This document shows, in pieces, positions 1 to 5,516 of a stretch of DNA of 9,832 nucleotides (position 1 is its first letter; each line of letters opens with the position of its first letter). Under the pieces are notes generated by a model, which ran no database searches, was not told the origin of the DNA, and saw only the letters and a program-made list of their open reading frames with translations. The stretch covers positions 1 to 9,832 of the forward strand of contig JAMDAJ010000034.1 of NCBI GenBank assembly GCA_023485925.1, given 5' to 3'. This stretch comes from Patescibacteria group bacterium (GTDB lineage Bacteria; Patescibacteriota; Doudnabacteria; UBA920; 2-01-FULL-50-11). Made by a program: the position numbers and the translations under genes.

Positions 1-2
1 TT

Positions 3-548
3 GGCTGTCATATCCGGCTTGCTTTTTATCTGTTCAAATCGCCGGCCGCCCAGTACGAAAATTTTCTGCTCTCCGCCCAGCAGCTTAAACAAAACGTCAC
101 CACCTGCCGAATTTGCTACAATATGGCGGAAAACCCGACATGTCCGGTCTGTGCCGACGCCAAAAGGAACCGGCACATCATTTGCGTGGTGGAAGACCCG
201 CTGGATGTCGTAGCCTTGGAGCACGCTCGCCGGTTCGAAGGCGTCTATCACGTTTTGGGCGGCGCCATCTCCCCCATCGACGGCATCGGGCCCGAACAGC
301 TTAAGATCGCGGAACTGCCGGAACGCGTCAAAAAACTCCAAGGTGAGTCTTCCGAGCCGATTGAAATTATTTTGGCCACTAACCCCAGTCTCGAAGGCGA
401 CGCCACGGCTATGTATATCGTAAAACTTTTACGGCCGCTCGGCGTCAAGCTCACGCGCTTGGCCCGTGGCATCCCGGTGGGCGGAGATCTGGAATACACC
501 GACGAGCTCACGCTCTCCGACGCCATCGGCAACCGCAAGGAAATTTAA
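3..548 (+). CDS. recR: Recombination mediator protein RecR, 5' end cut by window edge
   Basis: RecR acts with RecF/RecO to load RecA on gapped DNA. The frame is open from the window edge (first full codon at 3) and gives 181 codons to TAA 546-548. RecR proteins are about 200 residues, so about 20 residues, including the start and part of the N-terminal helix-hairpin-helix, lie outside. Visible in order: the end of the HhH segment (RLAFYLF), a four-cysteine zinc site (CRIC at about residues 36-39 of the visible part and CPVC about 50-53), then the Toprim domain with IICVVEDPLDVVALE, the GGAISPIDGIGP loop, ILATNPSLEGDATA and GIPVGGDLEYTDELTLSDAI. The end (NRKEI) matches the usual RecR terminus, so TAA is a genuine stop here. 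The ATG at 123 is internal and is not the start. A hairpin terminator follows at 584. Confidence 0.95.
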   Translation, partial: GCHIRLAFYLFKSPAAQYENFLLSAQQLKQNVTTCRICYNMAENPTCPVCADAKRNRHIICVVEDPLDVVALEHARRFEGVYHVLGGAISPIDGIGPEQLKIAELPERVKKLQGESSEPIEIILATNPSLEGDATAMYIVKLLRPLGVKLTRLARGIPVGGDLEYTDELTLSDAIGNRKEI

Positions 549-554
549 TAAACC

Positions 555-582
555 TTGCGTTCCGCTTACGCTATGCTAGAAT
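555..582 (+). promoter_or_regulatory. Candidate extended -10 promoter just after recR
   Basis: TTGCGT (555-560), a 16-bp spacer and TAGAAT (577-582), with the extended -10 dinucleotide TG at 574-575. The start point would fall near 588-589, inside the recR terminator hairpin, and would serve the micro-ORF at 740. The -35 is imperfect; the extended -10 is the stronger part and resembles the promoters at 1570 and 1647. Confidence 0.45.
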
Positions 583-583
583 A

Positions 584-607
584 CCCCTCGGTACCTGAGG
601 GGTTTTT
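584..607 (+). terminator. Rho-independent terminator of recR
   Basis: CCCCTC (584-589) pairs perfectly with GAGGGG (597-602) around a 7-nt loop and is followed directly by five T (603-607). It lies 35 bp after the recR stop. Confidence 0.7.
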
Positions 608-739
608 CGTTAAAACGTACGCATCTTTCGAACCGTTCGAGCCGCAAGTTTCGCCGCAAAGCAAAGTACGCACAGGTACCGCGCACGCCAGCACATCAAA
701 AATCTTGGGGAGGGCTTTAACTCTCCCGGAAAGGACATT

Positions 740-823
740 ATGCGCCGAAAGCGACACACGGCCTGGTGGGTCTTTCTCATCCTGCTGCTGACCGTTATGG
801 CGGCGGCTTACGGTCTCACCTGA
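740..823 (+). CDS. 27-residue single-pass membrane micro-protein
   Basis: No known family is recognised. ATG 740-742 to TGA 821-823 encodes a short peptide with a basic N-terminus (MRRKRH) followed by one hydrophobic stretch of about 20 residues (WWVFLILLLTVMAAAYG), the pattern of a single transmembrane helix with its N-terminus inside. Support for translation: an SD (AAGGA, 731-735, preceded by another GGA) 4 nt before the ATG, a candidate promoter at 555-582, and an intrinsic terminator beginning 7 bp after the stop. Together these make a self-contained expression unit with a leader of about 150 nt. A role cannot be assigned; membrane micro-proteins are often regulators of larger membrane complexes or toxin-like, but nothing here decides between these. 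It could also be a chance ORF inside a structured RNA. Confidence 0.55.
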   Translation: MRRKRHTAWWVFLILLLTVMAAAYGLT

Positions 824-830
824 CGTTCAT

Positions 831-853
831 GCCACGAAAGTGGCCCTTTTTTT
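831..853 (+). terminator. Intrinsic terminator after the micro-ORF
   Basis: GCCAC (831-835) and GTGGC (840-844) close a GAAA tetraloop, followed by CC and seven T (847-853). It closes the micro-ORF unit immediately upstream of the next promoter. Confidence 0.8.
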
Positions 854-856
854 ACC

Positions 857-884
857 TTGACTATTCGACACTTTTGATTAAAAT
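857..884 (+). promoter_or_regulatory. Promoter of the structured RNA
   Basis: TTGACT (857-862), 16-bp spacer, TAAAAT (879-884): near-consensus sigma-70-type elements. The predicted start near 891 coincides with the beginning of a long hairpin (893-962). It begins 3 bp after the previous terminator's T-run, so this is a new transcription unit. Confidence 0.65.
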
Positions 885-890
885 AAAAAT

Positions 891-1059
891 GTCAGCCGGG
901 GATTTTGTTGCCTCCCCTGGCATAGCGCTTCGCGCTACCGCGTCAAACAAAACCCCCGGCTGCCGAAACCCGCGTCGTAAGGAGGATTCCTGATCTCTGC
1001 CGGCCCCGCGCCGGCCCAACTTCGCAAAACTCCGACCTTTCAGCCGGAGTTCTTTTTTT
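891..1059 (+). ncRNA. Candidate structured non-coding RNA, about 170 nt, family not recognised
   Basis: The interval has its own promoter and terminator and no convincing ORF. A long hairpin closes with 893-901 paired to 954-962 (9 bp), one A-C mismatch (902/953), then 903-909 paired to 946-952 (7 bp). Inside it are a small stem GCC/GGC (910-912/919-921, loop TCCCCT) and a 6-bp stem 923-928/932-937. A second stem, GCCGGC (999-1004/1010-1015), precedes the terminator. GGAGG at 981-985 is complementary to CCTCC at 911-915, which would make a pseudoknot, and it is also a perfect SD-like sequence. I tested by eye for tmRNA, RNase P RNA, SRP RNA, 6S RNA and T-box motifs and found no good match. 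No gene on the + strand follows for 630 bp, so a trans-acting RNA is more likely than a cis leader. Confidence 0.6.
1028..1059 (+). terminator. Intrinsic terminator of the structured RNA
   Basis: AACTCCG (1028-1034) pairs with CGGAGTT (1045-1051) around a 10-nt loop, followed by C and seven T (1053-1059). Read on the minus strand the stem is followed by only TTTT, so it may give weak termination for rplU as well. Confidence 0.8.
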
Positions 1060-1068
1060 AGTATTACT

Positions 1069-1123
1069 GTTCGAGCTTGTCTGCGGTGAGTTTATCGAAT
1101 CCGTCGAGAACTCACACTCGAAC
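1069..1123. repeat. Long imperfect hairpin at the 3' end of rplU
   Basis: Nested inverted repeats: GTTCGAG (1069-1075) with CTCGAAC (1117-1123), GTGAGTT (1086-1092) with AACTCAC (1109-1115), and TCGA (1095-1098) with TCGA (1104-1107). The outer arm includes the first base of the rplU stop codon (read on the minus strand). No T-run follows on the minus strand, so it is not a classical intrinsic terminator; it may protect the mRNA 3' end or be an RNase site. Confidence 0.5.
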
Positions 1124-1473
1124 TATACTTTTGTGATTTCCACTTCAGTAAAATGCTGGCGGTGTCCCTTTTTTCTGCGGTACCGGGTTTTGTTGTGATA
1201 CTTGAATACGATGACTTTCTTCTCGCGAGCCTGCCGCAGAATTTTGCCGGAAACGACGGCGCCGTCCACGTACGGCTTGCCCACTTTCACGTCTTTACCG
1301 TCTGCAACCAGCAAGACCTTGTCAAAACTGACAACGCCACTCGCTTTTTCCACGAGTTTTTCTACTTGGATTTTTTCTTTGGGTTCGACCAGATACTGCT
1401 TGCCCCCTGTCTCAATGATCGCGAATTTTGCCCCGTTAGAAACTCCACTCTCTTTTGATTCTGACTGTGTCAT
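1123..1473 (-). CDS. rplU: 50S ribosomal protein L21
   Basis: L21 binds 23S rRNA in the large subunit. The 116-residue product is slightly longer than the usual ~103, the excess being a polar N-terminal tail of about 14 residues (MTQSESKESGVSNG). Family features: the N-terminal FAIIETGGKQYLVEP block at about 17-31, and the basic C-terminal signature VIVFKYHNKTRYRRKKGHRQ followed by HFTEVEITKV. ATG at 1473 is the only ATG, GTG or TTG codon in frame ahead of the conserved block; AAAGGA lies about 13 nt upstream, a rather long spacing. rpmA (L27), its usual partner, is not adjacent: the downstream neighbour is the oppositely oriented RNA unit. A promoter at 1570-1598 would give a leader of about 90 nt. 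Stop is TAG. Confidence 0.96.
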   Translation of the reverse strand: MTQSESKESGVSNGAKFAIIETGGKQYLVEPKEKIQVEKLVEKASGVVSFDKVLLVADGKDVKVGKPYVDGAVVSGKILRQAREKKVIVFKYHNKTRYRRKKGHRQHFTEVEITKV

Positions 1474-1569
1474 AATCGAGATAATTTCCTTTTACAACCC
1501 GTAAAAAATCAATCAATTTCTAACGGGGTGAATATTTCGGATATCGGTTTAAAAATATATTGCCTTCTG

Positions 1570-1598
1570 ATGATAGCATACAAACCGTCCGGAATCAA
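1570..1598 (-). promoter_or_regulatory. Promoter of rplU with extended -10
   Basis: On the minus strand: TTGATT (1598-1593), exactly 17 bp, TATCAT (1575-1570), with TG one base before the -10. The predicted start is near 1563, giving a ~90-nt leader that holds a weak CCCGT/ACGGG stem (1523-1527/1498-1502) before the rplU SD. The leader could be regulatory, as known for some L21 operons, but I see no recognisable L21-leader motif. Confidence 0.65.
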
Positions 1599-1623
1599 GG
1601 GGCTTCCTACATCAAAAATCCCT

Positions 1624-1652
1624 TTGACAATCGGATGGTTTAATGCTAGGAT
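1624..1652 (+). promoter_or_regulatory. Near-consensus promoter of the 116-residue orphan gene
   Basis: Perfect TTGACA (1624-1629), 17-bp spacer and TAGGAT (1647-1652) with extended -10 TG at 1644-1645. The predicted start near 1659 leaves a 31-nt leader before ATG 1690. It is divergent from the rplU promoter, with 25 bp between the two -35 elements. Confidence 0.75.
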
Positions 1653-1689
1653 TTCTCGCGTATCTCAAATATTGTCTGGAGGCAAAAAA

Positions 1690-2040
1690 ATGCTCGGTGG
1701 TTCCTATTACACCGCAAACCCGTTGCCAGACGGCGTACTGTTCAAAGAATTCGTCAAGGGTATCAGCCAATCCTGGCTCGACAGCGCTCTGGACGGACTG
1801 GACACAACGCCGGTCTGCGACGACCGACCGGGGAGCCGCGTCTGGTACTTCGTTCTGTACAAGGCGCACACGCTTGTCGGCATCATCATCCCTCGCGGCA
1901 GCGACCGGACAGTCGTCGCCGCCATGCTCCGCGCGCAATTCGGTCCGGATTCGGCCCTGCACTTCCAACGCTTCCCCCGCGACCACGAAGCGCACCTTGT
2001 CGTCCAGCCGGCGTCGCCGGCCGCCCAAGTCCACGCCTGA
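1690..2040 (+). CDS. Hypothetical protein, 116 residues
   Basis: No family recognised. The frame is open from 1528, but ATG 1690 is the start because GGAGG (1678-1682) sits 7 nt upstream and the promoter at 1624-1652 begins transcription near 1659, after the upstream ATGs. The product begins MLGGSYYTANPLPDG, has a predicted amphipathic/globular middle (LFKEFVKGISQSWLDSALDGL), two hydrophobic beta-like strands (VWYFVLYKAHTLVGIIIPRG), a helix (RTVVAAMLRAQFG) and a polar/alanine-rich tail. There is no signal peptide, no transmembrane helix and only one cysteine. It looks like a small soluble alpha/beta protein. It is monocistronic: strong promoter, strong SD, and a terminator that overlaps its stop codon. 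The antisense frame at 1612-2046 is a shadow. Confidence 0.8.
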   Translation: MLGGSYYTANPLPDGVLFKEFVKGISQSWLDSALDGLDTTPVCDDRPGSRVWYFVLYKAHTLVGIIIPRGSDRTVVAAMLRAQFGPDSALHFQRFPRDHEAHLVVQPASPAAQVHA

Positions 2041-2061
2041 TTTCAATCGGGCTCTTTTTTT
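2035..2061 (+). terminator. Terminator overlapping the stop of the orphan gene
   Basis: GCCTGAT (2035-2041) pairs with ATCGGGC (2046-2052), one T-G wobble, loop TTCA, followed by TC and seven T (2055-2061). The 5' arm contains the TGA stop (2038-2040). Confidence 0.8.
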
Positions 2062-2157
2062 CTCCTACAATCCGCACCACTCAACAAAATCTACTCCTAT
2101 TTTTCACCCAGGTAAAAAGTAGCGGCACTCCTTTTAGCTTCCAAATCCTTTCTGGAC

Positions 2158-2190
2158 AAAACTACCATACTAGATAGTATGATAGTTTTT
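2158..2190. terminator. AT-rich near-palindrome, probable bidirectional terminator
   Basis: AAAACTA (2158-2164) pairs with TAGTTTT (2183-2189) and CATACTA (2166-2172) with TAGTATG (2175-2181), separated by a C/A mismatch. T5 follows on the + strand and T4 closes the minus arm. It lies between convergent genes, 23 bp past the WecA-like stop, so it most likely ends the minus-strand cluster. The rest of 2062-2212 holds only a weak inverted repeat (around 2090-2122). Confidence 0.55.
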
Positions 2191-2212
2191 GCGATTTTAA
2201 TCAGCGCGAATC

Positions 2213-3304
2213 CTACGAGTTTTTAGTATCGCGGTTCCCAGCTTCCTTTTGCCCTTTGCGATTGTAAGCAATCACCAAAAAACTACCCAAAACCAACATC
2301 GTCGAAAGCAGAATGAACAGAGCCACCAGCTTGCCAACAGATTGCAAGAACAATCCCGAAACGCCGAACGCCGCGGAAATAAAATACAAAAAAAGCACCG
2401 TCTGCCGCTGGCTTAGACCCAAATCCAAAATCCGGAAATGCAGATGTTTTCGGTCGGCGACAAATGGTGAAAAATGCGTGGCTAGGCGGCGCAAAATCAC
2501 CCAAGCCACATCCAGGATGGGAATCCCCATAATAAGCAAAGCTGTCGCGATTTTGCCGCCGGATATGACAGCCAAAGTTCCCAGGATAAAACCGGCATAG
2601 GTACTGCCGCCTTCCCCTAAAAAGATTTCCGCCGGATGAAAATTCCACGGCAAAAAACCAAAAAGCGCACCGGCAAAAATAATGCAAAGTAGTGCCGTGT
2701 CCATCTGGTTCACCACCGGCACCTGTGAAAGGAAGAACAACACCACCGCACCGATGCCCACAGTACCGGAAGCCAGCCCGTCCATGCCATCCAAAAATTT
2801 CGTAGTGTAAATCATCCCTAATATCCAGATAAAGACAAACAGCCCGCCGGCCACAGGGTAGCCCGAGACTTTTACGGTATCAAGCAAAATTGCGCCACCA
2901 AAAGGATGATTGATGTACGAAAGCTGTACGCCGGAAAGAATCACCACCAAAACCGCCAGAACCGGCGCGACGAAAGACAGGCGCGGCGGCAGTTTGTAGC
3001 GGTCGTCCAAATAACCGCCAACCATCAAAATCGCGCCGCCCAAAAGCAGGCCCCACAGGTATTCGAACTTGATGTGCGGGCCGAAAGTTCCGGGCGAAAA
3101 AACCATCCACAAAAGCAGCGTCGCCGACACGCCGAAAAATACCGCCAGCCCCCCCAGCGCCGGCACGGGCCGATCCTGGATCTTCCGCTGCGCGTCGGGA
3201 TAATCCACGGCGCCAACCCGCCACGCCAAACGTCGCACCAGCGGCACGCTGGCCGCGCTCAAAATCCCCGCGGATAAAAACGCCCAAAAGAATTCCTGGT
3301 TCAT
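2213..3304 (-). CDS. WecA/TagO/MraY-family polyprenyl-phosphate sugar-1-phosphate transferase
   Basis: This multi-pass membrane enzyme family moves a HexNAc-1-phosphate from a UDP-sugar onto a polyprenyl phosphate, the first step of lipid-linked glycan synthesis. The 363-residue product is full length with about ten hydrophobic segments. Motifs: RKIQDRPVPALGGLAVF (40-56), the DD motif in GGYLDDRYKLP (96-106), FLDGMDGLASG (170-180), NFHPAEIFLGEGGSTYAGF (221-239), PILD (262-265) and the cytosolic DRKHLHFRILDLG (284-296). The histidine loop and RPVP segment favour WecA/TagO over MraY, which lacks them in this form. Odd points: K169 stands where WecA/TagO usually have N, and GEGG replaces the usual GDxG. 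Its ATG overlaps the GT2 stop (ATGA, 3301-3304) and no SD is visible, so translation is probably coupled. The acceptor sugar cannot be read from sequence. Confidence 0.92.
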   Translation of the reverse strand: MNQEFFWAFLSAGILSAASVPLVRRLAWRVGAVDYPDAQRKIQDRPVPALGGLAVFFGVSATLLLWMVFSPGTFGPHIKFEYLWGLLLGGAILMVGGYLDDRYKLPPRLSFVAPVLAVLVVILSGVQLSYINHPFGGAILLDTVKVSGYPVAGGLFVFIWILGMIYTTKFLDGMDGLASGTVGIGAVVLFFLSQVPVVNQMDTALLCIIFAGALFGFLPWNFHPAEIFLGEGGSTYAGFILGTLAVISGGKIATALLIMGIPILDVAWVILRRLATHFSPFVADRKHLHFRILDLGLSQRQTVLFLYFISAAFGVSGLFLQSVGKLVALFILLSTMLVLGSFLVIAYNRKGQKEAGNRDTKNS

Positions 3305-4983
3305 AATTTTGAAGATGGCGCTGGCCGGCTGTCCAAATTCGCCCTCCCCTCCGCCTCACGACGGATTTTTGGAGTCGGCCAAAATTCCATATATTTGCCA
3401 AGCATCAAACGAGTCTGGGCGTCGATCGCCGGAATGGCGCCAAAGCACAAAGACGACACCGGCACCAGCAGCCACTGCAATATCATCACTAAAAATTGAA
3501 ACCGCTTTTTTCCGTCCGGCCGCTTGGGCAAAAGCCCAAAATAAAGCACCACGAAAAAAATCAGCAAAAAAGTCGAAATGGTCATAATAGTGCCCGTTAC
3601 CTCCGGCAAATTCGTGGCGAACACCTGATTCTCAAAACGTCCGCCGCCCAAAAGCAGCGGCAGCCAGCCCAAGAACGCGATGATAGGCGCGGCAGTCGCC
3701 CAAAAGTAATGTCCCTCCAGCAACCGGTAGGCAAACAATATTTTTTTCCAAAAAGGAATGGTGCGGTCACGGGCAAACCCGTAAGCGACGTAGGGAAAAT
3801 CCACGATGCCCCAGGCCCAGCGGCGGTTCTGTTTGTACTGACCGACCAGCGAATTCCAGTACGAACCCAAAGACACGGCATCCAGCGACACGGTGGTGAA
3901 CAAGGGCACGGTCTGATAATTGCCTCGATAATGCAGAAAACACCGCCAGAATATCTGGGAATCTTCCGAGACCACGTCGGTCGGCCAGTAATCCACCTCG
4001 GTAAGCGCGGCAAAACTCATGCTGTGGGAAGAAAAAGTCACCAGCCGGTCGGAACGGGACGATTCCACCATCTGCCAGAAACTGCTGTTGACCGCCACCA
4101 GCCGGTTGATGGCCGGCGCGTCCCAAATATTGTTGTTGTAAAGCGGCACCGGCTGATACGACGCCCGCGTGGGACACTCCACCGTAAGATACGTATAAGA
4201 CAACTGTGAAAAATAATTCGGTTTCACCACAGTGTCGGCGTCAAAAGCCGAAACGATGACATCCGCATGCGGCAGATGGAGCTGGTCGATGAAAATTCTG
4301 GCCTGCCGCGCCGCATAGGTTATATTCGCCCCCTTGGTCCGGGCCTCCCCCGGCAGACCCTCGGGATGGAAGGTGGCCAGAAATTTCATGAACTTGCCGC
4401 CATAATACTTTTCAACCGTCCGCGCTAACGCCAGCCCCGGCTCCCCCGCCCTCTCCTCGCAGGCTAAAACCAGGATCATCCGGTCTTTCGGATAATCGCA
4501 AGCCAGATAAGAATCGATGGAGGCCCGGAGGACTTCCCACGATTCGTGAATGGTGGGCAAAATGATAAGGTGGACCAATTTTCTAAAATCAACACCCGCC
4601 GAGTGCTTTCCCAAAAATCTTTTCAAAACCGCCTGCGCCTGTTCCAGATCTTCCCGCACGCCCGCATCCTCGGCCGCAAAAGCTTGAACCTCGAATTTCT
4701 CCAAAAGCGACGTCGGCTTCAACAGCCCCTCACAGCGGTCAAGCCAGTCAATTCTTTCGTGCAGCTGGATCTTCCGGTAAGTGTGGGCGAGATGAAAACT
4801 GATATTGACCGCTTTCAAAAACCAGTACAGATCGAAAAGGATGATGAAAAATGCCACCCAAAACGGAGAGATGTAAGAAAAAACCACAGCGGCGATGAAA
4901 GTTGCCCAGGTCAAAATACCAGGCGCGATCTCTAAAAGCCGCAAGGGCAAAGGTTTTGAGACGATATGAGGAGAAGCGTCCAT
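3301..4983 (-). CDS. Membrane glycosyltransferase, family 2 (cellulose-synthase-like)
   Basis: 560 residues. Two N-terminal membrane segments (about 20-38 and 40-57), a cytosolic helical insert (60-135), a GT-A catalytic domain, then three or four C-terminal membrane segments (about 405-530). Catalytic landmarks of processive-type GT2 enzymes: ILPTIHE (141-147) at the nucleotide-binding strand, KGANITYA (217-224), the metal-binding DAD (248-250), SED (339-341) with the likely general base, and QNRRW (385-389, the Q-x-x-R-W motif). The C-terminal PAIDAQTRLMLGKY is a pattern I associate with Patescibacteria homologues. The sugar donor is unknown. ATG 4981-4983 is chosen over the TTG at 4986 because it overlaps the upstream stop as TGATG. 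No SD is visible, so reinitiation is likely. It overlaps the WecA-like gene by 4 bp. Confidence 0.92.
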   Translation of the reverse strand: MDASPHIVSKPLPLRLLEIAPGILTWATFIAAVVFSYISPFWVAFFIILFDLYWFLKAVNISFHLAHTYRKIQLHERIDWLDRCEGLLKPTSLLEKFEVQAFAAEDAGVREDLEQAQAVLKRFLGKHSAGVDFRKLVHLIILPTIHESWEVLRASIDSYLACDYPKDRMILVLACEERAGEPGLALARTVEKYYGGKFMKFLATFHPEGLPGEARTKGANITYAARQARIFIDQLHLPHADVIVSAFDADTVVKPNYFSQLSYTYLTVECPTRASYQPVPLYNNNIWDAPAINRLVAVNSSFWQMVESSRSDRLVTFSSHSMSFAALTEVDYWPTDVVSEDSQIFWRCFLHYRGNYQTVPLFTTVSLDAVSLGSYWNSLVGQYKQNRRWAWGIVDFPYVAYGFARDRTIPFWKKILFAYRLLEGHYFWATAAPIIAFLGWLPLLLGGGRFENQVFATNLPEVTGTIMTISTFLLIFFVVLYFGLLPKRPDGKKRFQFLVMILQWLLVPVSSLCFGAIPAIDAQTRLMLGKYMEFWPTPKIRREAEGRANLDSRPAPSSKL

Positions 4984-5405
4984 CAACGGTTAAGATAAAG
5001 TACGCTGAAAGCCGCCAACAACAGAAAGCACTGCAAAAGCGCGCTAGTGAAAATCACGAGGCGGGATAAAAATCGCTCCCGGCCACTAAGATGCGCCGCC
5101 AGATAAAAATTCACGATAAATAGAAACAGACCGATGGCCGGCAGTTCCAGAAGCAGAAAGCTGCTGCCGACGTAATCAATGCCGTAAATCACGCTGTAAT
5201 GCAGCGGGATGGGTTTCCCGCCGCCCGCGGTCTTGATTAGCACCAGCACCCAGAGTATAATATTTACGAGAAGTGCGACAATAGTCGCAAGCCGCTCAAG
5301 CTTCCCTGAAGCATAATCTTTCAGCACTAAAAACGAAAGCAAGTTCTTAAAACCAGAACTTGTCCGCCCCCCTAAATCGTCTTTTTTGTGCAAAGGAATC
5401 GACAT
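4983..5405 (-). CDS. Small multi-pass membrane protein, unknown function
   Basis: 140 residues; no named domain recognised. Polar N-terminus (1-25), then three main hydrophobic segments at about 39-58, 81-106 and 112-138. The first two are separated by a loop with PIPLHYSVIYGIDYVG (65-80), a pattern I believe recurs in uncharacterised Patescibacteria membrane proteins, though I cannot verify that here. It is the first gene of the minus-strand glycan cluster: its stop overlaps the GT2 ATG by one base (TGATG), so equal expression and a possible partnership with GT2 are plausible. No SD precedes ATG 5405; a candidate promoter lies at 5463-5491, with a 50-nt leader. An internal start downstream of the GGGGGG at about 5368-5373 cannot be excluded. 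Confidence 0.75.
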   Translation of the reverse strand: MSIPLHKKDDLGGRTSSGFKNLLSFLVLKDYASGKLERLATIVALLVNIILWVLVLIKTAGGGKPIPLHYSVIYGIDYVGSSFLLLELPAIGLFLFIVNFYLAAHLSGRERFLSRLVIFTSALLQCFLLLAAFSVLYLNR

Positions 5406-5462
5406 GGAATAACCGCTTCGCGCTTAGCAAAACCCGCGATTTGGCGTGAATCTTGCCCTTCC

Positions 5463-5491
5463 ACCCTACCAAAAAATCCGAAAAAAATCAA
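5463..5491 (-). promoter_or_regulatory. Candidate promoter of the minus-strand glycan cluster
   Basis: On the minus strand: TTGATT (5491-5486), 17-bp spacer, TAGGGT (5468-5463) with TG one base before the -10. Predicted start near 5456. The -10 is not ideal, but spacing and the extended element match the rplU promoter. No comparable + strand promoter for the GT39 gene is visible in 5406-5516. Confidence 0.5.
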
Positions 5492-5516
5492 CCGTAAAAA
5501 TCACAAAAAAATAAAC

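Noticed and set aside
675..683. GGTACCGCG, reminiscent of the T-box antiterminator core
   Set aside because: The preceding AGGGT part is missing, no tRNA-synthetase or amino-acid gene follows, and GGTACC recurs at several places in the window.
986..1060. Short ORF from ATT or CTG after the AAGGAGG at 979-985
   Set aside because: Would need a very rare start codon, runs through the terminator hairpin and its T-run, and has no protein-like features.
1612..2046. 144-codon minus-strand frame opposite the orphan gene
   Set aside because: The + strand gene has promoter, SD and terminator; the antisense product is Arg/Asp-rich low-quality sequence typical of a shadow frame.
4984..4986. TTG start for the GT2 gene one codon upstream of the ATG
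   Set aside because: The ATG at 4981-4983 overlaps the upstream TGA as TGATG, a common coupling arrangement; TTG adds only one residue and has no SD.
5410..5436. Similarity of CGCTTCGCGCT near 5411 to the 926-936 hairpin of the structured RNA
   Set aside because: Only about 11 nt of self-complementary GC-rich sequence; not convincing as a repeat.
5388..5516. Upstream extension of the GT39 frame
   Set aside because: It overlaps the divergent gene's start and the candidate promoter, and its translation is basic and low quality; ATG 5517 begins the normal N-terminal membrane helix.
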